NCBI GenBank assembly: GCA_003153435.1
Contig: PLYR01000032.1
Coordinates: 34,600 to 69,952, forward strand
DNA from: Bacteroidota bacterium
Lineage (GTDB): Bacteria > Bacteroidota > Bacteroidia > Palsa-965
DNA: 35,353 nt
Direction of reading: 5' to 3'
The position numbers were made by a program, and so were the translations under genes. The notes beneath the pieces were generated by a model, which saw only the letters and a list, made by a program, of their open reading frames with translations, was not told where the DNA came from and did not search any database. Shown one piece after another: positions 16,352 to 23,964 of this stretch (the first letter of the stretch is position 1; every line of letters begins with the position of its first letter).

Positions 16352-17701
16352 TTATCCTTTAACAGCAGCCTGCTTAGGTTTGATATTATAATTACTCACT
16401 TTACGGAAAACCATTTCGAGGGGTTCACCTTTTAAAGCCTCTGCTACCTTATTTGCTTTCACCGCATCTTTAAGCAGGCCGAGTACTTCCCGGTATGCTT
16501 TGAGGGTATAAGAAATATCTTCATCGCTATGCGTAAAGCACATGTTATGAAAACCGGCCCATAGTATTCCCCGCTTGATCATTTCCTGTTGTACAAAACT
16601 TTTGAGAATGAGCGGGTCCCCGGCGGAGGCATCGAAGGTAACGATGGTCCTGCAGTTATAGCCTGAACACTTGGTATAGGATGCAATTCCCAGTTCTTCC
16701 GCTATCTTGTTATATCCATCTTTAAGTAGGGCTCCTTTTTTATCAAGTGCAGCAGCTACATTTTTCTCTTTCATCTCGGTAATGGTGGCTATGGCAGCAG
16801 CCATGGAAAGAGCTTCACCTCCAAAGGTGGTGAAGAAGAACACTTCTTTCTCGAAAAGCTGCATAACATCTTTACGTCCGGTGAGGAGGGAAATTGGCAT
16901 TCCATTTGCAAAGGCTTTTGAATAAACAGCCAGATCCGGTTTTATTCCGAAATACTCTTGAGCACCACCCAGAGCAACCCGGAAGCCAGTCCACATCTCA
17001 TCAAAAATAAGGAGTGTTCCATTCTTCTTACAGGCAGCCTGAACTTTCTGGAGAAAATCATCTTTAGGGGCTTCAAAGATAAACGGTTCCAGGATCACGC
17101 AAGCTGTATCGCTGTCGAGGGAGCTGATCAGAGAATCAATATTGTTATAATCGAAAGTATGGGTGAGATCTTTCACCTCGGAAGGGATTCCTTTATCGCG
17201 GCTTGTGATCCCTATATACCAGTCATGCCATCCGTGATATCCGCAACAAAGAACTTTTGTACGTCCGGTAAATGCTCTGGAAATTCGCACAGCAGCGCTG
17301 CACACATCTGCACCTGTTTTGCTGATCCGGATGGATTCTGCATTCGGAATAATGCTGTGAACGAGTTCGGCAAGTTCAACTTCCATTTCATGCATCAGGG
17401 AAAAGGTGATGCCATCTTTCAGCTGGGTGATGATGGCCTGGTCTACCTTGTCGTAACAATATCCAAGAGAGATAGGACCTATGCCCATGTTGTAATCAAT
17501 AAATTCGTTTCCATCCACATCCCATACATGCGCATCCTTTCCTCTTTTGAGATATTTAGGAGCGACCCCTTTCATAAACTGACCGGGTCCTTTAGCGAGA
17601 GTCTGCGTAACGGGGTGCATAATTTTAGAAGCCCTAGCGTAGAGTTCATCGGAATGAGTGATGTCGGGATAATTTGAATTGAATTCGATTTTGTTTTTCA
17701 T
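16352..17701 (-). CDS. Class III PLP aminotransferase, glutamate-1-semialdehyde aminomutase-like
   Basis: The 449-residue enzyme has the fold signature of class III aminotransferases and is closest in pattern to glutamate-1-semialdehyde 2,1-aminomutase: CGYHGWHDWY (153-162), LIFDEMWTGFR with the PLP-ring Asp234, and the Schiff-base Lys262 in YSKAFANGMP. Given its setting in a tightly packed sugar operon, it is unlikely to be the haem-pathway enzyme. It more likely aminates a keto-sugar or moves an amino group between neighbouring carbons. It starts 3 nt from the split transketolase C-half. A C-terminal tail of about 40 residues is longer than in HemL. Confidence 0.87.
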   Translation of the reverse strand: MKNKIEFNSNYPDITHSDELYARASKIMHPVTQTLAKGPGQFMKGVAPKYLKRGKDAHVWDVDGNEFIDYNMGIGPISLGYCYDKVDQAIITQLKDGITFSLMHEMEVELAELVHSIIPNAESIRISKTGADVCSAAVRISRAFTGRTKVLCCGYHGWHDWYIGITSRDKGIPSEVKDLTHTFDYNNIDSLISSLDSDTACVILEPFIFEAPKDDFLQKVQAACKKNGTLLIFDEMWTGFRVALGGAQEYFGIKPDLAVYSKAFANGMPISLLTGRKDVMQLFEKEVFFFTTFGGEALSMAAAIATITEMKEKNVAAALDKKGALLKDGYNKIAEELGIASYTKCSGYNCRTIVTFDASAGDPLILKSFVQQEMIKRGILWAGFHNMCFTHSDEDISYTLKAYREVLGLLKDAVKANKVAEALKGEPLEMVFRKVSNYNIKPKQAAVKG

Positions 17702-17704
17702 GTT

Positions 17705-18625
17705 TTATGCTTTTGTAAGAGTTTTCTTTTCTAATTCTGTGATAATGTTATGCGCTATTTTTTCTCCTGTAAACCCTTCGAATTTCAGTACTTCCTGCAG
17801 AAGGGCGGGCTTAAACCATTTTTCATGAAGCGCTATTGGAAGAACATGTGCTGTGGTGTGATGACGTAAGAATGTTTCTGCCACCATGGTATAAAGTCCA
17901 CCAGTAAGAAAATGATCTTCGATGGTGACCAGCAGGCGGGAGTTTTTGGCCGCATCCAGTATAGCCTTTTCATCCAGTGGTTTTAAGGAACGCATATTGA
18001 CAAGTCCGACAGAAAGCCCTTCTTTTTCAAGAATTGTTTTTGTCTTCAGAGTTTCTTCGAAAAGCATTCCGTAGACGAGGAGGGTGACATCCGTTCCTGT
18101 GGCAACCACTTCGGCCTTGCCAATTTCGAAAACTGGATTATGCTTGAAATCTGTTTTCCGGATATTAATTCTTACATAAGCCGGATTAGGAGAGGACCAT
18201 ATTTTCGGAAGAGCACCCAGCAAATCCTGTTCATCGGCAGGAGCAAAGACTTGCATCCCTGGTATTCCTCTCATGATTGAAATGTCTTCAATAGCCTGGT
18301 GAGTGGGTCCGTTTCCATCAGATAGAAAACCGGGGATCCAACTGCTAAGCTTAACAGGAAGATTCGGAATACCAAGGTCGGTTCTGATAAATTCAAAGGC
18401 ACGCATCGTAAGAAAGGAAGCGAGGGCATGAACCACAGGAATCCTTCCACGAAGTGCTAATCCAGCAGCCGCTCCAATCATGGTTTGTTCGGTGATACCG
18501 GTATCAATAAAGCGCTCTTTCAGTGTAGCCGGCATGTTTCTCACCAGGGCTCTGTTCTCTGCAGTCATCACCACAAAGCGTTCATCGGCCAGAGCAGTAT
18601 CTCTTAATAATTCTTCGTAGCTCAT
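17705..18625 (-). CDS. Split transketolase, C-terminal half
   Basis: The 306-residue protein contains the pyrimidine-binding and C-terminal domains of transketolase. The Glu that activates thiamine diphosphate is present (Glu46 in DTGITEQTMIG), along with GPTHQAIEDI, the FAPAD segment and the C-terminal RSLKPLD region. Its partner half is the preceding gene (3-nt gap), so the two must form an alpha2-beta2 enzyme. Transketolases move a two-carbon ketol unit between a ketose and an aldose. Split forms occur in archaea and in bacterial secondary metabolism and surface-sugar loci, so this copy is probably dedicated to the operon rather than to the pentose phosphate pathway. Confidence 0.92.
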   Translation of the reverse strand: MSYEELLRDTALADERFVVMTAENRALVRNMPATLKERFIDTGITEQTMIGAAAGLALRGRIPVVHALASFLTMRAFEFIRTDLGIPNLPVKLSSWIPGFLSDGNGPTHQAIEDISIMRGIPGMQVFAPADEQDLLGALPKIWSSPNPAYVRINIRKTDFKHNPVFEIGKAEVVATGTDVTLLVYGMLFEETLKTKTILEKEGLSVGLVNMRSLKPLDEKAILDAAKNSRLLVTIEDHFLTGGLYTMVAETFLRHHTTAHVLPIALHEKWFKPALLQEVLKFEGFTGEKIAHNIITELEKKTLTKA

Positions 18626-18628
18626 GAT

Positions 18629-19486
18629 TTATCGGACTATAAGTGTTTCGGATTCTATGTTGGTCTGCTCAGCACCGTGCAGTTCTTTCAAAAGACTTTT
18701 TATTTCTTCTTTGTTGAAATTACAGAACCAGCGGTCGGCTCGGGCTTCAATACTTGGAAGCCCTTTTCCGCGAATGGTATCGGCAATGATAACACTTGGT
18801 TTATCAGCGGAGAGCGGCAGAGCCCTGAATGCTTCCTCAAGTTGAAGAAAATCATGTCCGTTTATTCTTTTCACCTTGCAACCAAAAGCTTCAAACTTAT
18901 CGGCAAGCGGCTCCAGGGGGATGAGGTCTTCTGTGGCTACATTCGCTTGGAACTGATTACGGTCTATCACAAATGTAAGGTTGTTCAGCTTGTGAGCGCA
19001 GGCAACAAGAACCGCTTCCCAGACTGACCCTTCATTGAGCTCACCGTCACCGGTCACCACTATGACCTTATTGTTCTGCTTTCTCATTCTGCAATCAAAT
19101 GCCACACCCATTGCTACAGATGGGAGGTGCCCAAGCGACCCGGAATGAAACTCTACACCGGGAACATTCCGGTTGGGGTGCCAGTATACAGAGTCGTTGG
19201 TCTGTAAATGATTTTTCAGGCGATCTTTATCCATCAGTCCAAGCTCCGCAAAGGTTCCATAAAGTGCCGGGACATCATGTCCTTTAGAGAGGAACAGATA
19301 ATCTCGTTCGGGGGAGGTAAGGTTGCCTTTGTGGACGTTCAGGAAGTCGGAATAGAGATAGACCAGGAGATCTGCACAAGAGAGTGATGCACCTGTAAAG
19401 CAACCTCCATCGGTACTCAGGTTGATGATATGTTCTCTTACCTTAAGGGCTGTTTGTTCCAGTTGTTTTCTTTTTTCCTCTTTCAT
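18629..19486 (-). CDS. Split transketolase, N-terminal (thiamine diphosphate) half
   Basis: The 285-residue protein is the thiamine-diphosphate-binding domain of transketolase: SKGH with His70, GSLGH with His120, and the GDG...N motif (GDGELNEG at 146-153, closing Asn in VIDRNQFQ). DVPALY and WHPNRNVPGVEFHSG are conserved substrate-side segments. It lies 1 nt from the cytidylyltransferase gene and 3 nt from the C-terminal half. Together the two halves would catalyse ketol transfer, for instance to build or shorten the sugar later condensed by NeuB. Confidence 0.92.
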   Translation of the reverse strand: MKEEKRKQLEQTALKVREHIINLSTDGGCFTGASLSCADLLVYLYSDFLNVHKGNLTSPERDYLFLSKGHDVPALYGTFAELGLMDKDRLKNHLQTNDSVYWHPNRNVPGVEFHSGSLGHLPSVAMGVAFDCRMRKQNNKVIVVTGDGELNEGSVWEAVLVACAHKLNNLTFVIDRNQFQANVATEDLIPLEPLADKFEAFGCKVKRINGHDFLQLEEAFRALPLSADKPSVIIADTIRGKGLPSIEARADRWFCNFNKEEIKSLLKELHGAEQTNIESETLIVR

Positions 19487-19487
19487 T

Positions 19488-20297
19488 TTAAGCTTCTTTG
19501 GTTTGTTCAGGCCTGATTGTTTTCAATTCGTCCAGATGGTTGCGGTACCAATTAACGCCAGCATACCGGCTATTGATCTGGAATATATCAGAGCGCTTAT
19601 CTACGAGGGCCAGGATATCGTTGATGCCGAATTTTGGATTTATCGGGTAAAGTTCGGTGTAAATACGTTCAATGAAACGGTAATCTTCCATATAATCAAT
19701 TGTCCATCGGTGAGACATGGAATAGTCCTTTCCTGATTCCCAGGAAAAGTTGCCTATCCTGAATTTGTCGGGATTTTCCCAGAGATAAGGGGTGGTATGT
19801 TCCCTCTCCAGTTCCCGTTTGGCTTCTTTCCAGGCTTTTTCCAGTGCAGGAAAGGTCATTATTTCCACATCATTACCATCAGGATAAGAAGCAGGGTGGA
19901 GGTTACTTACGTAATCAAATTCGTTGCGGTGATCTAGAAAGAATTGGATTCCCTTATCAATGATAGCAGGGTCTATGAGTGGGCAGTCTGAAGGAATTTT
20001 TAATATGATATCGGCCTGGAAAACTTTGGCAGCCTGATAATGACGATCTAGCAAATCGGTCGGGTGACCCCGGAAACAAATCAGGTTATTTGCTTTACAC
20101 AGTTCTTCAACTGGATTATCGGTGCTGTCGGTGGTTGTTGCAATAACAACGGTTCCGCAAAGCCGGGAAAGCTGGACTCTTTCTGCCATCCGAACCAGCA
20201 ATGGTTTTGAAACGAGGGGAAGAAGGATCTTGCCAGGCAGACGGCTGGAGCCTGTACGAGCCTGAATAAGAGTAAGGATCTTAACTGGCTGTTGCAA
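19488..20297 (-). CDS. spsF: SpsF-type cytidylyltransferase (CMP-sugar synthetase family)
   Basis: The 269-residue nucleotidyltransferase begins LTLIQARTGSSRLPGK (residues 9-24), the CTP-binding signature of the SpsF/CMP-NeuAc synthetase family. IPSDCPLIDPAIID near residue 100 is the metal-binding segment and MSHRWTIDYMEDY is characteristic of the SpsF branch. It should activate the ulosonic acid with CMP, or another sugar acid with a nucleotide. The start overlaps the upstream gene by 17 nt, and the transketolase gene follows after 1 nt. In Bacillus SpsF works with SpsE (a NeuB homolog), matching the presence of NeuB here. Confidence 0.88.
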   Translation of the reverse strand: MQQPVKILTLIQARTGSSRLPGKILLPLVSKPLLVRMAERVQLSRLCGTVVIATTTDSTDNPVEELCKANNLICFRGHPTDLLDRHYQAAKVFQADIILKIPSDCPLIDPAIIDKGIQFFLDHRNEFDYVSNLHPASYPDGNDVEIMTFPALEKAWKEAKRELEREHTTPYLWENPDKFRIGNFSWESGKDYSMSHRWTIDYMEDYRFIERIYTELYPINPKFGINDILALVDKRSDIFQINSRYAGVNWYRNHLDELKTIRPEQTKEA

Positions 20298-21327
20298 GCG
20301 AGAAAGTGTTAAGAGAAGAATGCTGCTTTAAAAAAGCACTGCCGTCGCCGTTGAACTCCACATATCCTTTGCAAACATCGGCAATCATCCGGGCAGAATT
20401 TCCTTCGGTCTGAATCGGCACGAGCCGGTTCAGTTCAGCCAGATCAAAATAAGAGTGAACTTTCTTACCCAGGATAATGCCTACATACACTACCGTGGAG
20501 AATTGGGTGATGAGCTCACTGCAATTGGCGATCATATGATTTATATTTCCTTCTGTAAGAATCAGGGTATCGGCAGGTGCATTATCACGGATCTCCTGAA
20601 CGGCCCTGTCCATCTTCTCATTGGGATGAAGCTTGAAGATCAGTTTTCTGCCGTTGGCAATCTGAACAGCTTCCCGGATAAAGGCAGGGCGGTTATCATA
20701 GCGGAAACATTCCCGGATGTCGGAAGTTGCCACGAGGACAAAATCTTTATGCGGGAAATCATTATTGCGGTTCTCCGCAAGGTTATCGAAATTAGGAATC
20801 CCGGTCACGACAATCTTGGAGGCTTCAGTGCCCATGCGGCTGATATGCCTTTTATATCCTTCCGAAGCGGCGCAATATATATCACAGAGATTGGAAGAGC
20901 CGTTTAAAGAGGTTCCAAGGGCAAGATAACGGGGAAGCTTAAAAAATTTGGTGATCTTTGCTACAATCGTCAGCTCATCTATCATGCCTTCCTGCACCCA
21001 GATGGTTTTAACACCTCTGAAAACTTTGGGCACAATCATATCGGTACAGGCAACAACCAAATCATACCGGTTATTATAGACTGCGGCACAGTAATCGTTT
21101 TTTAAATTATTTTTTTTCAGATAATGGTCAGCTTTTACTTTAAATTCACCCGCCATAACCGTATGATCTAACAGGCCAAGTTTAACAGTCGTCCGGATCA
21201 TAAAATGATTGGCAAAAATCTGACTGAAATAGCAATCATATTCATCCGACAGGAAGGATGAAATCTGATGCATTTGTGAAGTCTGGTTGGGAGAGCCGAC
21301 CAGGAAAATGATTTTTTTTTTCGACAT
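20281..21327 (-). CDS. GT-B-fold polysaccharide biosynthesis protein (glycosyltransferase or 2-epimerase-like)
   Basis: ATG 21327 is chosen because a TACCTTTG promoter element lies just upstream; a longer frame to 21426 would start above that promoter. The 348-residue product has an N-terminal Rossmann-like start (KKIIFLVGSPNQTSQMH), a middle region with IWVQEGM, and a C-terminal half with VTGIPNFDNL, FKLHPNEKM and an ELITQFSTVVYVGIILGKKV segment. These are typical of GT-B proteins from capsule loci that resemble UDP-GlcNAc 2-epimerases or CDP-glycerol-type transferases. No signal peptide or membrane helix. As first gene of the operon it could transfer the CMP-activated sugar or make its precursor; I cannot decide which. 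Confidence 0.7.
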   Translation of the reverse strand: MSKKKIIFLVGSPNQTSQMHQISSFLSDEYDCYFSQIFANHFMIRTTVKLGLLDHTVMAGEFKVKADHYLKKNNLKNDYCAAVYNNRYDLVVACTDMIVPKVFRGVKTIWVQEGMIDELTIVAKITKFFKLPRYLALGTSLNGSSNLCDIYCAASEGYKRHISRMGTEASKIVVTGIPNFDNLAENRNNDFPHKDFVLVATSDIRECFRYDNRPAFIREAVQIANGRKLIFKLHPNEKMDRAVQEIRDNAPADTLILTEGNINHMIANCSELITQFSTVVYVGIILGKKVHSYFDLAELNRLVPIQTEGNSARMIADVCKGYVEFNGDGSAFLKQHSSLNTFSLATAS

Positions 21328-21351
21328 CCGGTACGCAGAGAAATTATGCCT

Positions 21352-21359
21352 CAAAGGTA
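21352..21359 (-). promoter_or_regulatory. -7 element of the ten-gene sugar operon
   Basis: On the minus strand the sequence is TACCTTTG, a perfect TAnnTTTG element, about 25 nt before ATG 21327. No clear TTTG is visible about 20 nt further upstream, so it may be weak or activator-dependent. Confidence 0.45.
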
Positions 21360-21461
21360 GGTAAATTCTCAAAAGAAGGGTAATAATCCACCTTTCCAAC
21401 TCTGTATAAGTAATTAACAATATCAAAACAAATTACGTACTTTTACTGCATTCTAAATGAC

Positions 21462-22619
21462 ATGAAGAATTTATCGGGATTTCTCATCATATTCTTCCTG
21501 TTTTCCTTTAATAATGGCTTTTCACAAAACTCCGACAGCTTACATATTTCACCTTCCCAGGTAGGTGCTGATTCGGCTAAACCAACACTTTATTCCCGGT
21601 TTACGAACATTTTTAAGGATAAAAGCTATGTCATCGCTCCTGAACTTGGCCGAAAGCCGGAAACAGGTGTATTAGGAGGAGTTTTCTGGCTTCAGGTCTT
21701 CCAGCTTTCCAAGCATGCCGATTCAACTACACGCAAATCGAATACAGAAAGCTATATTGATTATACCGAAAAGAAGCAGATCCTTGCTCAGGTCAAGAAC
21801 AACCTCATTTTCAAAAACGAACGCTTTTTTCTGAAAGGAGAAAACTACTACAACAAATTCCCCGACCTCTATTGGGGAATAGGGCCTACAACCACCACGG
21901 CCATGCAACAGCCTGTTTCTTATGAACTTCTCAATATTACCCAGCGCTTACTAACCCGCATCAGTACCCGATATTTTGCTGGAATTGTTTATCAATATGT
22001 CAGTGTTTCGAATGTTCAGTATTCGCATGGGGGAGTGCTTGATTCGGTAAATATATCAGGCACCAAAGGGAGTACAACCTCCGGTGTTGGGTTTGATTTT
22101 TTATATGACTCGAGAGACAATATTCTGAATAGTTATAAAGGTCTTTATCTGGAAGTGTCGGCCATATATAATCAGAAAGAGTTTGGAGGGAACCATTATT
22201 TCAATAATTACACAATCGATCTCCGGGACTTTATAAATTTTGGAGGCAGAAAAGTACTGGCTCTGCAGGGTTTGATCAATTATAATACCGGCGATGTTCC
22301 TTTTCGTCAGATGGCTTGCCTGGGAGGAGATATGATTATGCGAGGTTACTATTTCGGCCGTTTCAGGGACAAGCTGATGGTTGCGGCACAAGCGGAGTTT
22401 CGGTTTCCTGTTTGGAGATTTATCGGATTGACCGCCTTCGTTTCCGGAGGAGAGGTGGCCCCTAATTTTGGTGGGCTCAATTGGCCGGACCTTCAATATA
22501 CTGTTGGATTATGTCTGAGGATTATGATCAACAAATCAGAACGCCTGAACATGGGAATCGATTCAGGAATTGGCAAGAATACATCCGGATTGTATTTCAA
22601 TTCCGGAGAAGCCTTTTGA
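21462..22619 (+). CDS. Omp85-type outer-membrane beta-barrel (surface antigen family)
   Basis: The 385-residue protein has a signal peptide (LSGFLIIFFLFSF, cleavage near GFSQ) and then only a barrel of the bacterial surface antigen type, without POTRA domains. Diagnostic points are amphipathic strands such as GVGFDFLYDSRDNILNSYKG, and GGDMIMRGYYFGRFRDK, which carries the RGY/RGF loop motif that enters the barrel lumen in BamA-type proteins. Such POTRA-less barrels are common in Bacteroidota; substrate and role are unknown. It is divergent from the sugar operon, sharing a gap of about 130 nt. Confidence 0.8.
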   Translation: MKNLSGFLIIFFLFSFNNGFSQNSDSLHISPSQVGADSAKPTLYSRFTNIFKDKSYVIAPELGRKPETGVLGGVFWLQVFQLSKHADSTTRKSNTESYIDYTEKKQILAQVKNNLIFKNERFFLKGENYYNKFPDLYWGIGPTTTTAMQQPVSYELLNITQRLLTRISTRYFAGIVYQYVSVSNVQYSHGGVLDSVNISGTKGSTTSGVGFDFLYDSRDNILNSYKGLYLEVSAIYNQKEFGGNHYFNNYTIDLRDFINFGGRKVLALQGLINYNTGDVPFRQMACLGGDMIMRGYYFGRFRDKLMVAAQAEFRFPVWRFIGLTAFVSGGEVAPNFGGLNWPDLQYTVGLCLRIMINKSERLNMGIDSGIGKNTSGLYFNSGEAF

Positions 22620-22625
22620 TGGTCA

Positions 22626-23243
22626 TTACCTCCAAAAAAATAGCAGTGTCCCGCTCACCGCTCCCAGTAAAAAGCCTATCACCACCTGCATAGGAGTATG
22701 CACTTTCAGATATAAACGGGAAGCACAAACTCCCAGCGTAAGCAGAGAAATGGCCAGATATATTGCTCCAAATCCTTCCGGAGGGTATCTCCAATAAAGC
22801 ACCGTGATGATGGCAAACACCCCCGAAACTCCGGAAGCATGAGTGCTGATTTTCCAGTACCGGTTAATGAGTGTGATACCAGCAATTGTAATCGTACTGG
22901 CCAGCATAGACAAGGTAAGGCCGTCTTTCATCCCTAGTCTCCGAACCAGATAAATCGTGATAGCCACATAAACCAGGAGCAGAAAGATTTGTGGAATCGT
23001 TCGGTCCTTCTGGTTTTCAAGGGTTACCCTGGCAATCAGCTTCATTTTATAAAGCATGAAAATAAGAAGGAAGGAGAATAGAAAGGTGGAAAGGAAGATC
23101 AGGCCAATGGCATGTAGTTTCTCTTCTTGGCTTGTCAGTGTTTCGAGGCCTGGAAAATAAAACAAAAGCAGGATGAAAAGAAAAGTCGGAGCCATGAGTG
23201 GGTTGATCACCACCGAAAGAAGGTTTGCCAGAAATCTTACCAT
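22626..23243 (-). CDS. PAP2-family membrane protein with altered catalytic motif
   Basis: The 205-residue protein has about six hydrophobic helices and residues resembling the PAP2 phosphatase motifs: ENQKDRTIP (motif 1 region), STHASG (motif 2, His) and SRLYLKVHTPMQ (motif 3). In motif 3 the usual Ser-Arg-x5-His-x3-Asp has Gln in place of Asp, so the charge-relay residue is missing. It may be a divergent subfamily using another residue, or a non-catalytic lipid-binding protein. It is convergent with the Omp85 gene (6-nt gap). Confidence 0.75.
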   Translation of the reverse strand: MVRFLANLLSVVINPLMAPTFLFILLLFYFPGLETLTSQEEKLHAIGLIFLSTFLFSFLLIFMLYKMKLIARVTLENQKDRTIPQIFLLLVYVAITIYLVRRLGMKDGLTLSMLASTITIAGITLINRYWKISTHASGVSGVFAIITVLYWRYPPEGFGAIYLAISLLTLGVCASRLYLKVHTPMQVVIGFLLGAVSGTLLFFWR

Positions 23244-23298
23244 GCTTTGCTCGTTTTATTAATTCCCTGCACCAGAATACCGGCTTTTGAATTTTAAG

Positions 23299-23306
23299 CA
23301 AAAATA
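23299..23306 (-). promoter_or_regulatory. Candidate -7 element for the PAP2-like gene
   Basis: Minus-strand TATTTTTG fits TAnnTTTG and lies 56-63 nt upstream of the ATG at 23243. No good -33 element is seen at the expected distance. Confidence 0.3.
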
Positions 23307-23557
23307 GACAGGCCGGGTGAATAAAGGAAATTTGAATGGAAATATACCCAAGTGCCTCAAAAAGAGAGTATAAGACGGAAAATGAAGGCTCCGTTTTCGG
23401 TTTGAGTGAATGCGGAACGATTTACCGGCCTAAAAAAATAAGAATGGATGAAAAGTCGCAAAAATGCATGTAAATACAATAAAAAAGGCCAATAATTGCA
23501 TTAATTCTTTCAATTATTCGATTATTTTCACAAAACCTTATTTTCCGGGAACCCTCA

Positions 23558-23589
23558 TTTGTTCATTTTGCTTATTTCAAGTAACTTTG
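23558..23589 (+). promoter_or_regulatory. Strong Bacteroidota-type promoter
   Basis: TTTG at 23558-23561, then exactly 20 nt, then TAACTTTG at 23582-23589: a full match to the consensus. The predicted start near 23596 leaves about 180 nt of leader before the small lysine-rich gene at 23778. Confidence 0.6.
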
Positions 23590-23595
23590 GGTTAA

Positions 23596-23777
23596 GGTTA
23601 AAGTAACATGGTAAGAATAAAATAAAGCATCTTTAGCAACTTCTTCCTAACCCACCTCCGGTTCTCTGATAAGGACGAATCCAGAGGTTAGATTCTAAGG
23701 ATTTCATAACAGAGAATTTCTAAAAAAGACCGGAGACGTACTTTCATTCCGGTTATGTTGAACGAATAGCATTATTT
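23596..23777 (+). other. Structured 5' leader with mutually exclusive stems
   Basis: This leader lies in the 534-nt stretch without a gene (23244-23777). It holds CTCTG/CAGAG (23664-23668 with 23682-23686) flanked by CTAAC/GTTAG (23647-23651 with 23687-23691). ACCGGAG at 23729-23735 can pair with CTCCGGT at 23656-23662, or its first six bases can pair with TCCGGT at 23748-23753, but not both. The second hairpin ends 24 nt before the ATG. This is the architecture of a regulatory leader, though no known riboswitch class is recognised. The part 23307-23557 shows nothing definable beyond A/T-rich sequence. Confidence 0.4.
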
Positions 23778-23963
23778 ATGGCAAAAGCATCGCGTAAAAA
23801 AGCAAAGAAGAAAGCAAAAAAAGCAAAGAAGTCCCTTCAACCGATTATTGATATCCTGAATGGAGTACCTCCCCGGGAACCTAAACCCGTAAGGTCATTT
23901 ATGGAGATTTACTGGGCAGAAGAATCAGAGGAGCCCGGACGCAGATCCAGAACTGGTTCCTGA
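23778..23963 (+). CDS. Small lysine/alanine-rich basic protein
   Basis: The 61-residue protein starts with a strongly basic tract of Lys-Ala units (residues 2-18), followed by a short hydrophobic helix-like segment (LQPIIDILNG), a Pro-rich linker and an acidic-then-basic tail. The basic N-terminus resembles histone-H1-like or ribosome-associated tails, so nucleic-acid binding is plausible but unproven. A strong promoter and long leader upstream support it as a real gene. It ends 1 nt from the convergent FkbM gene. No family is recognised. Confidence 0.6.
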   Translation: MAKASRKKAKKKAKKAKKSLQPIIDILNGVPPREPKPVRSFMEIYWAEESEEPGRRSRTGS

Positions 23964-23964
23964 A

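Noticed and set aside
16958-17677. 239-codon open frame on the plus strand opposite the aminotransferase gene
   Set aside because: The opposite strand carries a full class III aminotransferase with all catalytic motifs; the plus-strand product has no recognisable domain.
16352-17701. Haem-pathway HemL (glutamate-1-semialdehyde aminomutase)
   Set aside because: It is embedded with 3-nt gaps in a sugar operon next to NeuB and SpsF, and has a longer C-terminus; a surface-sugar role is more likely.
21328-21426. Extended N-terminus of the first sugar-operon gene
   Set aside because: The extension covers the TACCTTTG promoter element, and the protein start at 21327 matches the GT-B fold beginning.
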